Notes: a model not told the origin generated them from the letters alone. A stretch of DNA of 64,000 nucleotides from Gongronella butleri (GCA_025201375.1 JAIWZP010000035.1:186001-250000); one strand, 5' to 3'; positions 44,805 through 55,969 are shown, numbered from the stretch's first letter. A program made the numbers and translations.

Positions 44805-46520
44805 ATGGATCAGGAACTTTACACAGGTACGCGTTTTTATTGTTTTTGAAAATGTTTATTCACCTTTTGAATAGACGCGGACCGCAGCTACCGTCACACG
44901 GCTCTCCATTCGGGTGTTCCACCGCCATCGATACGAGACTTGTCGTCGTCGCGCAGGGATCTGACTGGCTACAACCCGGACCGGCAGCGCGGCTCACGAC
45001 ATGCGCCATATCCATCCGCCGAACAACGCCATAGTATGCCAAGGCAACACAAACATGTGCCACAGCTGCACCCGGCCAACATGGCGCCACCCCCAGCTCC
45101 CGTGCCAAAGCCGGCGCCAGCCTTGGACATGCGCACAAGCACCGATTTTTTGGCCTGTAGCGCGCCACTTACTCTTGACGACCTTTGCGACGCGATCCTG
45201 ATTGATCAGCCGGCCGCTCCAGTGGTGCGTGTTGCCAACTATCCCGCGTCAATGCTGCTGTAAACGCGTCCATTGACGCGATTTTCTTGATTTTTGCAGG
45301 ATTTCGATTTTTTGTGCTCGGACAGCCTTGTGCAAACCGCGTTTGAATTGCGCGTAAGGGTGCGAATTCTATGATTTTTCTTTTATTCATATGCCATTTG
45401 ATTACAGGAAAAAGGCATGCGCGTCCCAGATGATATCAAGCAGTCGGCCAAGCAGCGTAGCAACCCATTCGCGCTCGTCTCCCGCTCCATGTTCCATAAT
45501 GCAGATGCCACCAAGCTTGCCGCTATGGACAGCGTGTTCCACCTCATTCCCGACGCAATGCACTCGACAGAACAGGTAAAAAAAAATGAAAAAAAGATAA
45601 AAAAAATTAAGAACAAGAAACAAAAAGACGCGTCGCGACGCGCCAAATGCGAGTTTTGGAGGATTCACGCGGAATTGGATTGGTGTCATATGAAATTTAG
45701 CCGCTTTTCTTTGCCGATTTGTGTGGCGGTCCTGGCGGGTTTTCCGAGTATGTTCTTTGGCGCACGCAGCAGCGAGCGATCTCCACTCACGGCTTTGGCG
45801 TGACGCTACGCGCCGCGCACGATTGGCGTCTGCCATCAGCCATGCAGTCGGCGTTCACGCGCATCTATGGACCAGACGACAATGGCGATATTTTGCAAAA
45901 GAGCACGCTTGATGCCTTTGACAAGGCAATCGACAGCGACACCCATGGTCATGGCGTGCATATCGTGGTCGCCGACGGCGTACGTTGGATTTGGCACACA
46001 AAAAGTTGGGGTTGCAATTCACACGCCTCCTCGTCTCACCATCACTTTTTTTTATTTTGTCTTTTCAGGCGCCCCATCCTGGCTGTCAAGACGATCAGCA
46101 GTTGGAACAAGCGACATACCCATTGCTCCTGCAGCAGATCATCCTGATGCTGCGTGTCCTCCGCAAGGGCGGCACTTTTGTGTGCAAATTCTATGACATT
46201 CTTCATGAACCGACGGCCGATCTAGTGTGGCTGCTGTACCAACTATTCGAATGCATCTGTGTCACCAAGCCATTAGCAAGCGACCCAACCAGCTCAGAAA
46301 GGTTCCTTGTTTGTCAGCACCTCCGCTTCCAGCAGCCTCGCCCGCTGATTGCCCAATTACAAAAATTGGGCACCACGCCTTTTGTCGCGCGCCAACGCAT
46401 TGACAAGGACGAGGACTTTTTGGACTATCTCAAGATGCGCAACATGAAGTGAGTGGCGCAAATTAGGGCGCGTGCAATGCATGGCCACAGAGGGGGGGCC
46501 GCGCGCATTTCATGGTTTTG

Positions 46521-46563
<43 letters not shown>

Positions 46564-46715
46564 CAGCAAACACGCGTGCACACGCACATACGCGTGTCGC
46601 TCCTTTCTCCTTTGCTCATCTTCGTTTCTCCTGCTTTTTTTTTTATGCGCGTAGATTCTTGTTAAAACAAATAGATGGATTGGAACAAATGGAGCTATTT
46701 ATCGCCGACGCGTAA
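44805..46715 (+). CDS. Cap-specific mRNA (nucleoside-2'-O-)-methyltransferase 1-like (FtsJ/RrmJ fold)
   Basis: Methylates the ribose 2'-O of the first transcribed nucleotide to make cap-1 mRNA in the nucleus. Seven exons (44805-44826, 44875-45224, 45300-45353, 45408-45575, 45701-45979, 46069-46448, 46655-46715) total 1314 nt, 437 residues. After a basic, Pro-rich N-terminus comes ADATKLAAMDSVFHLIPDAM with the first catalytic Lys. The SAM site is PLFFADLCGGPGGFSEYVLW, then HIVVADG with the catalytic Asp, LRKGGTFVCKFYD with the second Lys, and PTSSERFLVCQHL with the Glu, so the K-D-K-E tetrad is complete. The protein stops soon after the methyltransferase domain and lacks the guanylyltransferase-like and WW domains of animal CMTR1. 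The stop codon overlaps a perfect GTAAGT, so an extra downstream exon cannot be excluded. Confidence 0.92.
46449..46654 (+). other. Intron with a 40-nt T homopolymer (in the cap methyltransferase gene)
   Basis: GTGAGT donor, T run from 46522 to 46561, and GCGCGTAG acceptor. The phase is preserved (46448 to 46655). Confidence 0.85.
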
Positions 46716-47221
46716 GTGCCCAGTGGAGAAACAGGAGGCAACGGGCAAGTTTGACTCACCTGGATCCTTTTTTTTTTTTTTTGTTCACGGCCCCAAGTGG
46801 GAAAGCCTGCCTCCATGACCAACAAGGAGTGAGGCAAAGGTGTTTCCAAGACTGGCGTCTCGCGCACTCTGATTGATGTCGTCATGACTCCATTTCCACG
46901 ACCAATAAAAAGCGCCTTTTTTGCGTGGTGCGCATGGTGGTTTTGTTTGTTTGCTCCCTTTTGCACTGCGAGGTCCCCTTTTTTTTTTATTTTTGCGCTG
47001 TTCCCCTCCCCCCAAAAGTGGACTTGCTAGGCCCATGTTTGAGGCTACTCCCCCCAAATGGAGCATTTTGATAGGCAGCAGCTCCCCGGTCGCACAATAG
47101 AAAAAGTCGCCGCCCAGAGCTAAAAAAAAACTAAGCGCGGGAATCCTGGCGAGCTATAAAATGGACAAAATTTTTTCTTTCTTCTCGCTTCGTCACTGTT
47201 CCATTCAACAAAAAACAAAAA
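46716..47221. other. Intergenic: cyclophilin promoter
   Basis: No gene seen. Contains homopolymer T tracts (near 46768 and 46980) and the TATA box of the cyclophilin gene at 47155. Confidence 0.5.
47155..47162 (+). promoter_or_regulatory. TATA box of cyclophilin gene
   Basis: TATAAAAT 67 bp upstream of the cyclophilin ATG at 47222, in the position expected for a highly expressed fungal gene. Confidence 0.65.
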
Positions 47222-48278
47222 ATGTCCAACCCCCGTGTAAGAAACGCGTCCTGCGCACGCATCATGGACCATCTCGTCCCCCTCCCTTGGCCATGGATGA
47301 CGTGTTTTAATTGATTTCTGCGCTTTTTTGATTTTAGGTCTTCTTCGATGTCTCTGCTGGCGGCTCCCCTCTTGGCGTAAGTAGTGGCAAATGAAGCGCG
47401 TTGTGTGCCGCGTGTTTTTGAAAAAAAAAATGGGGGCTCATTTAGCATTTTTTTTCTTTTAGCGCATCGTCATGGAGCTCCGTCCTGACGTTGTCCCCAA
47501 GACCGCTGAGAACTTCCGCGCTCTCTGCACTGGCGAGAAGGGCTTTGGCTACAAGGACTCCATCTTCCACCGTGTCATCCCTGACTTCATGCTCCAAGGC
47601 GGTGTAAGTGCAATCCCCTGGGTTCAAAAAAAGAGAGTCACACATAGAGGTGCTCATTTTCTTCTTTTTTTCGCGTTTTCTCTTTCTTTTCTGGCCATTA
47701 GGACTTCACCAACTTCGTAAGTGACACGGAGAGGACGCGTGCGATCAGATGACAATGGATGACCTGACAGCTCACCTCTTTTTTTTTTTCCTTTCTTTAT
47801 AGAACGGCACTGGTGTAGGTGGATTTTGACAAGAGTTGCCAAGGCGCGAGAGATGACGTCAGCGCCGCTGGCTGTCAAAAAGTGGGAGAATGAGGCTTGC
47901 TCACACTTGCATTTCTTTTTTATGTCCTCCAGGGCAAGTCCATCTATGGCGCCAAGTTTGCTGATGAGAACTTCCAATTGAAGCACACCACCCCCGGTCT
48001 CCTCTCCATGGCCAACGCTGGCCCTGGCACCAACGGCTCCCAATTCTTCATCACCACCGTCCGTAAGTATCATTAGACCGTCAATTGAGTGCGTTGCGCG
48101 GTGCCAAGGCTCACCTCTTGTTTTTTTCTTAGCCTGCCCCTGGTTGGACGGCAAGCACGTCGTCTTTGGCTCCGTCGTTGAGGGCATGGACGTCGTCAAG
48201 AAGGTCGAGGCCCTTGGCTCGTCCCCCTCTGGCAAGACCAAGAAGGAGATCAAGATCACCGACTGTGGTCAATTGTAA
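47222..48278 (+). CDS. Cyclophilin A, cytosolic peptidyl-prolyl cis-trans isomerase
   Basis: Catalyses cis-trans isomerisation of proline peptide bonds and is the cyclosporin A receptor. Seven exons (47222-47236, 47338-47376, 47463-47603, 47702-47716, 47803-47814, 47933-48062, 48133-48278) total 498 nt, 165 residues, the canonical length. The sequence has [60 protein letters not shown] (catalytic Arg in FHRVIP), [38 protein letters not shown] (cyclosporin-binding block) and [19 protein letters not shown] (Trp of the active site). No signal peptide is present, so it is cytosolic or nuclear. Two exons are micro-exons of 15 and 12 nt (DFTNF and NGTG), and the first coding exon is also 15 nt. This gene has better codon regularity (mostly C/G-ending) than its neighbours, as expected for high expression. 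Confidence 0.98.
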
Positions 48279-48864
48279 ATGGATTTTACGCGTTGTTTTG
48301 CTCCGCTCCATGATTATCTCGCAATAAAAAAAAAAGAATGAATTGCTTTGTGTAAACAAGCGCTCTTTGCACACAGAAAAAAAAAAAAATCCATCGTGAC
48401 GCGAAACACGCGTCATCTTGACGTTTCATTGGCATGTGGTCGCCATGGATCGCCCTTCGAGTAAATTGCAGTAAAATAGGTACGAGTGAAAAAAAAAAGC
48501 GCGCGTCTGCAGAGGCTGGAAAAGGCTTGATTTTAGGATAAATCGCATTTGTCGCGATGTAAACATGACGAGATGATATAAAAACAATCGCATGGACGAT
48601 CATGGGAGCTCAATGATGACGAGGGAAGCCCACGACCAGCTTTTTTTTTTTTGCATGATCGAGAACGGAGAAAAATTAAAGTTTAGGTCTCGAGAAGTGT
48701 GATTGGACGGAGTGTGGAACAGTGCCTTTTTTGGCCTCGTCTGTTTGCCCCTCCTTTTTTTTTCATTCTTCTTGTTCTTGCTCTTTTTCTTTCACCTTTC
48801 CAATCGATTCGGCAGCTCGTTCGTGAATACAGCAAGTTAAAAGTCGCTCCTACATTGTATTTAC
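48279..48864. other. Intergenic: cyclophilin 3' end and ADAM promoter
   Basis: AATAAA at 48322 is a likely polyadenylation signal. CATCGTGACGCGAAACACGC around 48393 is another ACGCG-rich stretch. A C/T-rich tract (48750-48800) precedes the ADAM start. No gene seen. Confidence 0.5.
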
Positions 48865-51757
48865 ATGAAAATGAGGAGTATGGCAGTTTTGTCAAAAATA
48901 CTCGCTCCCTATGTTGTCCTCGTTTGCTTGGCAAACGCCTGTTTAGGTAAGCTGCTTGTGTAAAAAGCGTGTGCGTTGGTGCTAAATCGTTTCTTTTTTT
49001 TTTTTTTATTGGCAAGGCCACTCCACACAGAACCAGCGACTGGGGCGCATTGATTCTGTAGCTCAGCCGACGATCCAGCTAGTGCATTCCACGTTTAAAT
49101 CGTTTGCCAAGCGATCCACACTGTCACATTTCTCGCAGCTCGCGCACGACGACGCCTTTGTCCTCGAATTTGACGCCTTTGGGCGCTCGTTTGCCGTGTA
49201 TCTCCAGCCAAATCTCGATTTACTGCATCCTGCCGCCACTACCACGGTCTTTGATGACGAAACAGGCACCTCAGTCACCACACCACTCCGGCACGCGGAT
49301 CATCGCCTGTACAAGGGCCAGGTGCTCTCGTCCATCGACCATTTTCTTCTTGCCAACCATCTTTTCAGCGACCATGACCTCAATCAATGGGCGCGCATCA
49401 CCATCCGACACGACATAGAGTGAGTTGTCTTGGAGGACAAAGGGGACAGGGAGAGGGGGGCCGAAAAAGTGGCGCAAATGGGGCCATCTTGGCCTAGACT
49501 CGTTGTTTTTTAACTTTTTTTTTTGCGTTTAAAAGGCATGACCACCCGTTCCCACTCTTTGAGGGCACTTTTGCACACGAAAATGACCTGTACCATATCA
49601 AGACGACCGAAAGCTACCATCTCGCCAAGCGCCACGACGACCCGGCCCTCCAGCATGCCCCATTGATCATTTATCGGGATTCCGACTTGGTCGACGATAC
49701 CAGCATGGAGGCGCACGATCCTCTGGCCGCATTGATGCCTCGCGCTCCATTGCCAAGCACTTCTTCTAGCACCAGTAGCGCCAGCGCCACAACCTCTGCC
49801 GCGAACAGCAGCAATTCAAACGCCAGTAACAACAGCAACACCCCCGACACCAATCTCAATCGTATCATCTGCGCCATGGAGGAGCTAAAATACAACCAAA
49901 AGCTCACGGGCTACGTCCCATCACGGAATCACTCGTCCAGCATGACAGGCTCGTCCTCGTCATCCGACGATCCCCTTGCTGTATTATGGAATAAGCGCAG
50001 CCTCGGCTCCACTCTGCAGCCACGCGACACGTTGACGTCGAGCTCGTTGCAAGGCTGTCCCACCTCTAGAAAGAGTATGCAAAAAAAAAAAGCAAAAAAA
50101 TATGGAAAAACGGCGACCAATTCCCCTTATTTATTTTTTGTACCATTTTTAGTCGCCTACATGGGTGCCGCCGCCGATTGCTCGTATACGACGGCGTACA
50201 ATGGCATCCGATTAGCCAAATCGCAGATCCTGACTGATTGGAACATCGCGTCCGCCGTGTACGAACGGACGTTCAACATCTCGCTCGGTTTAATCTACCT
50301 GGAAATGTCCAAACCAGGCTGTTCATCCGCCACACAGAGCCAGGCCAACAATTGGAACCAAGATTGCTCGTCCACATACACAATTAGCAACCGACTCAGC
50401 GATTTCAGCTTTTGGAGGGGGCAACGAGGCGACGACCAAGCTTCTTTGTGGCATCTCATGACCCAATGCGCGTAAGAATCGTCTTTTTTATTTTATTCTT
50501 CACAAAACGACACTCACTCCTTGTCAATAGCACGGGGGTCAAGGTCGGCATTGCTTGGCTGAGCCAGCTATGTGAATTCCAAGCGTCGCAGCAGATTGAA
50601 GGTAGAAAAGGAAAAAAAGACTTGATGGATGGGGAAAATTGAGTTTTTTTTTTTTTTTTTTTTGACACGCTCAGACAATGGCTCATACGATTGGGTGTCT
50701 GGAACGGGTGTATCGTCGATTGTTCGCGATGAATGGAAAGTGGTCGCGCATGAAGTCGGCCATGGATTTGGTAAAAAAAAAAAAGAAGGAAATGAATCCA
50801 ATTTGAGGGGAGGGACTCACAAACATGTGCCATTTTGCAGGTGCCATTCACGATTGCACGCCACAGACATGCTCTTGCGCCGGTGGCTGCGGATGCTGCC
50901 CGCTGAGCTCGTCGGTGTGCAGCGCCGGCGACACGTATCTGATGAATCCGACTAGCAATGTCACCACCAATGATTTCAGTCCATGCTCCATCTCGGACAT
51001 CTGCACCTCCTTCCCAAACATTGGCTACTGCTTAAAGTGTGAGTGTGCATCGTTCCAGAAATAGCCAAATGGACTCTTTTGGGCTCATTTTTGCTTTCTT
51101 TCTTTTCATAGCGCCTGGCGACATCAACAACTCCACATTCCATATTTGTGGCAATGGCATCCTGGAGCCCGGTGAACAATGCGATCCTGGAGGCACCGAC
51201 ACGGCCTGCTGCAATGCAAAGAATTGCACGCTCAAGCCGCAGGCGCAATGCGAGTATGTGTCGTTTTTATTTTTTTTTTTGAAGGGGGGGGCCCCGCGCT
51301 CACTTTTTTTTTTTTTTTGACAGTGATTATAGCAGTCTCTGCTGCATCAATTGCGGTGTCGCACCGCAAGGCACAGTGTGCCGCCCTGCAGCGTCTGAAT
51401 GCGACTCGGACGAAGTGTGCAGCGGCACGTCGACGCAATGCCCTGCTGACGAATACGATCCGGACGGCACGCCATGCGCAAACAACACGATGCAATGCGC
51501 GTCTGGTATTTGTACGTCACGCGACGAGCAGTGTGTCGCGCGCGGCCTGCGCCTCAACATCACGCACCAATGCCCGTTTCAAGAAGATTCGTGCCAAATC
51601 ACATGCGCCGACCCGTCCGACAGCCAGAATTGCCTCGTTCTCAGCGGCATCTTTTTGGATGGCACCGAATGCGGCCTTGCTGGGTTTTGTCGCGGCGGCT
51701 CGTGTGTTAGCTCCGGCCTCAGTAAGCCCAGTTTCCCCTCTTTTTAATCAATTTCTC

Positions 51758-51830
<73 letters not shown>

Positions 51831-52469
51831 CATTTAGGCAACACAATCAATGCCTGGGTGCAAAAGAACCTGAATATTGCGATTCCGGTGTTTGTGTTTG
51901 GCGGTCTGTTTATCCTCGCACTGCTTGGCTTGCTTGTCTGGTTCATCCGCCGCCGATACCTGCGTCGTCGCGATTTCAAAGACAAGAATTCGCGACCATC
52001 ATCGATCTCGAGTTCGCGTTACGGCGACGATGGCGACAATCATCATCATGGCGGCAGCGGCGGCAACAATGGCCGCGGGGGTCTCCCGCCACCCAGCGCA
52101 TTTGGCAACACGCATGCTGGCCCGCAGCTCCGCGCTGCCAATTTGCTTGGCTACGTGGACACGACGCCGCGACACTCACAATATAGCAGCACGAGCCATG
52201 CCAGCCATCGCACCACGCCATCCATGACGCCCCCCGCCACCGTCGAGTCCAGCACCCCCAGCGAGTCGTGGGAAATGCACACATTCAGCAGCTACGAGCA
52301 GCCATCAGCTCAGACACCACAGCTGCGCCACGACACCGCCATGGATCCCAACAAAACGACGCAAACGGACGATCAATCACAGATCTCGCGGCGCTCCATC
52401 TACCCCACAGACGGCAATGTCGTCATTGCAACGGGTGCGGAGAGGCGCCTCTCAGCCAATTGGTCGTAA
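48865..52469 (+). CDS. ADAM metalloprotease (metzincin plus disintegrin) with one TM helix
   Basis: ADAMs are zinc-dependent membrane sheddases. The signal peptide is MKMRSMAVLSKILAPYVVLV... with exon 1 at 48865-48946. The prodomain (49017 onward) includes FAVYLQPNLDLLHPA and a Ser/Asn-rich segment. The protease domain starts near IAYMGAAADCSYTTAYNG and has VVAHEVGHGFGAIHD, the full HExxHxxGxxHD zinc site, then LMNPTS for the Met-turn and FSPCSISDICTSF. The disintegrin domain is CGNGILEPGEQCDPGGTDTA...CCNAKNCTLK...GTVCRPAASECDSDEVC. A Cys-rich region follows, with a TM helix (IAIPVFVFGGLFILALLGLLVWF) and a basic Ser/His/Gly-rich cytoplasmic tail to SANWS. About ten exons are used; the last intron holds a 67-nt T run. 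An in-frame stop at 48838 supports the start. All catalytic ligands are intact, so it is probably active. Confidence 0.95.
51722..51837 (+). other. Intron with a 67-nt T homopolymer (last intron of the ADAM gene)
   Basis: GTAAGC donor at 51722, T run 51760-51826, and ACTTCATTTAG acceptor. The longest homopolymer in the window. Confidence 0.85.
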
Positions 52470-54869
52470 ATGCCTTTTTCTTTTTTCCTTGGGATTTGTA
52501 CCAGGTGCTGTTGACCTATTCCCCTCACCCCGACCTTCCGAACTCACCATATCCTACCCTTGCTCGCCATTTGCATTGCACCCCCAATTCTTGTACCATA
52601 GTTTCTCTTTGTATTATCATAGTTGTTATTGAAATGACACATACGTATTAATTAAATTTATGCGCCACTGCTTATCCATTTCGTTTAGAACACCTTGAAT
52701 GATGAAATGCCACTCAAGCGTCATCTGGTTTCTATATGATATTGAGATCGTTTGAAGCCCTTTTGGCCGGATACATCCAGACATCCTCCTGATCTTTGTT
52801 CATCGCGTGCTGCTGTATCATATATTTGAGTTAGAGGATGCTTAACTCAAAAGCCGACGATGTCCAAGTTTTTTCAGAGATCGATTCACTCAGTCCTGGG
52901 AAAATGCATTTTTCATAAAAACAGGGCTAAAACAGGGTTAAAAAGATCCCTGAAGGCTAACTCGCCGAGAACTCGATGCGATGTCGCCAAAACCAAGCGC
53001 TTTTACCGCGTTTGCCCGCCAGTTCATTTGATACTGTATGTCTTGCGCGTCGGGGCGCTCAACTATTTGTTGTTGTCGCTGTACGTACAAGACCAAATGG
53101 TGCTGATCTTACAGTACCCCCTTTTTTACACCTGTGAAATTGGCGCTTTATTAAAAAAAACTTGCTCATCTGGTCCCAAATTTAGACTACTGTAGTTGAT
53201 GGTACTATAAATTCAATTCTCCAACGATGTTACTGTAATTTTTTTTCGCGAATCGGATCACGCAGCCTCCAGAAATCTTGAGATTCGTGTTTGCTACTGT
53301 AGTGAAAACCCAGCCAGAGTCAAAAAACAATATTTTACAGTATCACACGCGTTTCTCCCGATGACGCGATGAGCTTGATCACATGGCTCCTAATTTAATC
53401 CAGTGGAAAAGTCGATCCAAAACTTCGTTGATTCCAAGTTTTTTCCGGAGATCGGATCACTCAGCCCTGCTGAGAAATCCATCAGTTTGCAAAATACTGT
53501 ATTCAGGCTTTCAGGGCATTTGGCAAAAAAATGCCCAACAGCCCAAGTCAGCTCAATCAAGACATTTACGTACAATACGGCAAATTCTATTCCTCCCGAT
53601 GAGCCGGAGGGGCATGCCGCCGGGCTGTCAAGGCAATCGACAATTTCACTAAATTGTGCGAATTCAGTCTTAACAACGCAGAAAACAAAGATTAGATCAT
53701 CATTGCCAAAGCAGTGCCATCATTTGATAATTTATTACGTACGCGCGTTTATTTTTAAAAATCATTGAAAGCCAGAGGCCAGCCAGCTGCCGAGTTGTCG
53801 ACAACTTTGAAATTTTTGGCAAATTTTAAACGGTTTCCGCAAATCCAATATATTTAAAATGTATGATACAAACTTTGATTTTACAGTATGATATCATCTT
53901 TCCAAACCTTTGCATTAGGCCATTTGTGACGTCTTTCTTCAGCACGGCGTTGAAAGCAAGAGGGTCCATTGAGCCATTGTGCTGATGATGAATCCAAAAT
54001 ATTGATATTTTCACAAATTCAGCAGTGGCTCTCGAAATATTTTGTAAATCGAGATAAAAATGGCACCAATCAAAAGAGACTCGCTCGAATGTCATTTCTC
54101 AAATGTTTATTTGCCCGATGTGTGACTGTGACCTTTGTACGCTTGCGAAAGCCGTTCAAAAATTACAAAAATGTTCAACCTCGATGATGTTCTTCTCGGC
54201 AACGGATAAGACAACACACGGCGCTTTTACAGTAACATGTCAAAGGCATCTCTTGCATCTCTATCGAAAGAGACCAGTTTCATCGATGGGTGATGGCTAA
54301 AACTCGCAGAGAAAATTCGCTTTTTCATCAAAATCTTTCATCGCGATTTACTCGACAACGGTCAAGTTGATCCCCGATTTTTATTTCAGTTTTAGTAACG
54401 AACAGGGGGGCAAAGCATTTAATGGGATGACTTGCAGCGCGCTACAGTAGCTTGGGTTTGAACTTTTTGCATCGGTCATTTCACCAGCCTGCAGCCCACT
54501 CAGCGTACAAAAATGTGCAAAACAAAAAAATAAAAAAATGAAAAAAAATAAAAATTCCATGCAATCCACGCACTTAATTTGGAAGTGTCAAACCTTAAAT
54601 TTTTGCAAAAAATTCACACCAAAGTAGATACTTTTCTCAGTCGATCGCCGTTCTTCATGCGTCACTCTTTTGGTATTTTTCTAAAGTCGGGGCGAGCTGC
54701 CATGTTATCTGCCAATAACAAATTGTCGGAGTTACCTATTTAAGATGCATTGATCACGCGGAGTTAGAAATGTGTGACCCCTGAGTGACCCCTGAATTTT
54801 TCAAAAGTGATCGTAGCGCTTTGGGGGTTTAAGCTTTTTTGCTGCAAATTTTGCGCTGAACGCGATGCG

Positions 54870-55250
54870 GCTATTTTTGAGCGCCCGGGTCAACCATGCA
54901 GCTGGCCAGATGAATGCAAAATAATACAAATAAGAGGTTATTTTGGCATCTTCGAGTCCAAAAAAATCGGGTGGGCCCGTCCTGAGCACTGGGCTAAATA
55001 CCGTAGTTTACGCTGGGAAGCAGGTTTCGTTGGCGGGAGAGCAGGCTGTAAAAAAAATTCTGGAAGCACAGCAGGCCGACAAAGTCTGAAAAACACGCTA
55101 TTCGATTTTTAAGATACATGTTTACGTTTTTTGTGCCGTGTAGCGCGATGCTTAAACCATTGGAGTGGTACAGTATCGCGCGTCAGTTTCTGTTCATTGA
55201 GATTGAAACATGGACGGATCAAGCGCCTTACTGTATTTGTGTGCAAAAAT
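54870..55250 (+). repeat. Dispersed repeat 1, copy 3
   Basis: Contains CAACCATGCAGCTGGCCAGA, ATGCAAAATAATAC, CGAGTCCAAAAAAATCGGGT, CTGAGCACTGGGCTAAATAC, GTAGTTTACGCTGGG, TTCTGGAAGCACAGCAGGCC, GACAAAGTCTGAAAAACACG, GCGATGCTTAAACCATTGGA and CGCGTCAGTTTCTGTTCATT, in the same order as copy 2 at 23.7-24.1 kb. Confidence 0.82.
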
Positions 55251-55420
55251 CCAAAAACGGATGGAAACTTTGCTTTTAATGTTTTAAATGTACAACAGTA
55301 AATCATATATTCTTCTCGGCCGCTTGTCTCAAGATGTCGACAGATTTTTTCAAAAGAGACATACGGTAAATCACACTTCACACTTGATAAACTAGAACGT
55401 GTCTACGTCTGTAACAACAT

Positions 55421-55451
55421 GCTACAGTATGATATATTATCATACTGTAGC
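55421..55451. repeat. 14-3-14 perfect inverted repeat of TACAGTA type
   Basis: GCTACAGTATGATA, spacer TAT, then TATCATACTGTAGC. All 14 arm bases are complementary. It lies within the densest TACAGTA cluster (55420-55700). Confidence 0.85.
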
Positions 55452-55969
55452 CAAATTATTTGATATCATCATACTGTATTGTAGGCATACAGTAGGGTCA
55501 CAGAATCTGCATTCCGAAGCAAGAAGTGTCTTTTTTTTTCCAGCAGGCCTATACAGTATTGGTCACGGAAACACCTTATTATGCAGTAGGCAGGGAATTA
55601 TTCAACCTTGGGCTTCTCGTACAGTAAATGATTTCAAATGTTTTAAACCAGGTACAAATTACAGTAGGCCGATGGAAAGAAAATTGGCGTTCTACTGTAC
55701 CATAAATCCACAATTTCAGAATTGATGGATCAGACTGAAAATTGCACGCGTAGAACGAAACGTGCTCGGGGCCTCTGTTGCAAAAAAAAAGGACGGGAAT
55801 AACGAAACCTTTTGTCTTTTTGGGTGCTGAAAGTGCTTAAAAACAATTTAATTGATTACGTACAGTATGTAAGAAAAACGCTTTTATGATAATTTGTTTT
55901 TATTGCATTATTAAAACAGCACATTGATGTAGATGTTCGTTATTGAACCAAAATGTTTTATATAGCACA

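Larger units (their letters stand above)
52470..55969. other. 3.5-kb intergenic region dense in TACAGTA words, with repeats
   Basis: AT-rich, with no supported gene between the convergent ADAM and dehydrogenase genes. It contains dispersed repeat 1 copy 3, three related boxes (CCAAGTTTTTTCAGAGATCG near 52864, AATCGGATCACGCAGCCTCC near 53250, CCAAGTTTTTTCCGGAGATCG near 53437) and at least twenty TACAGTA/TACTGTA words. The longest frames are about 100 codons and unrecognised. Confidence 0.55.

Noticed and set aside
51760..51826. 67-nt T run considered as an assembly or sequencing artefact
   Set aside because: Length may be inexact, but similar shorter tracts occur in most introns of both strands, so the feature itself is treated as real.
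52860..53770. Possible degraded transposon ORFs in the 52.5-56 kb gap
   Set aside because: No reverse transcriptase, integrase or transposase motif could be read in any frame.
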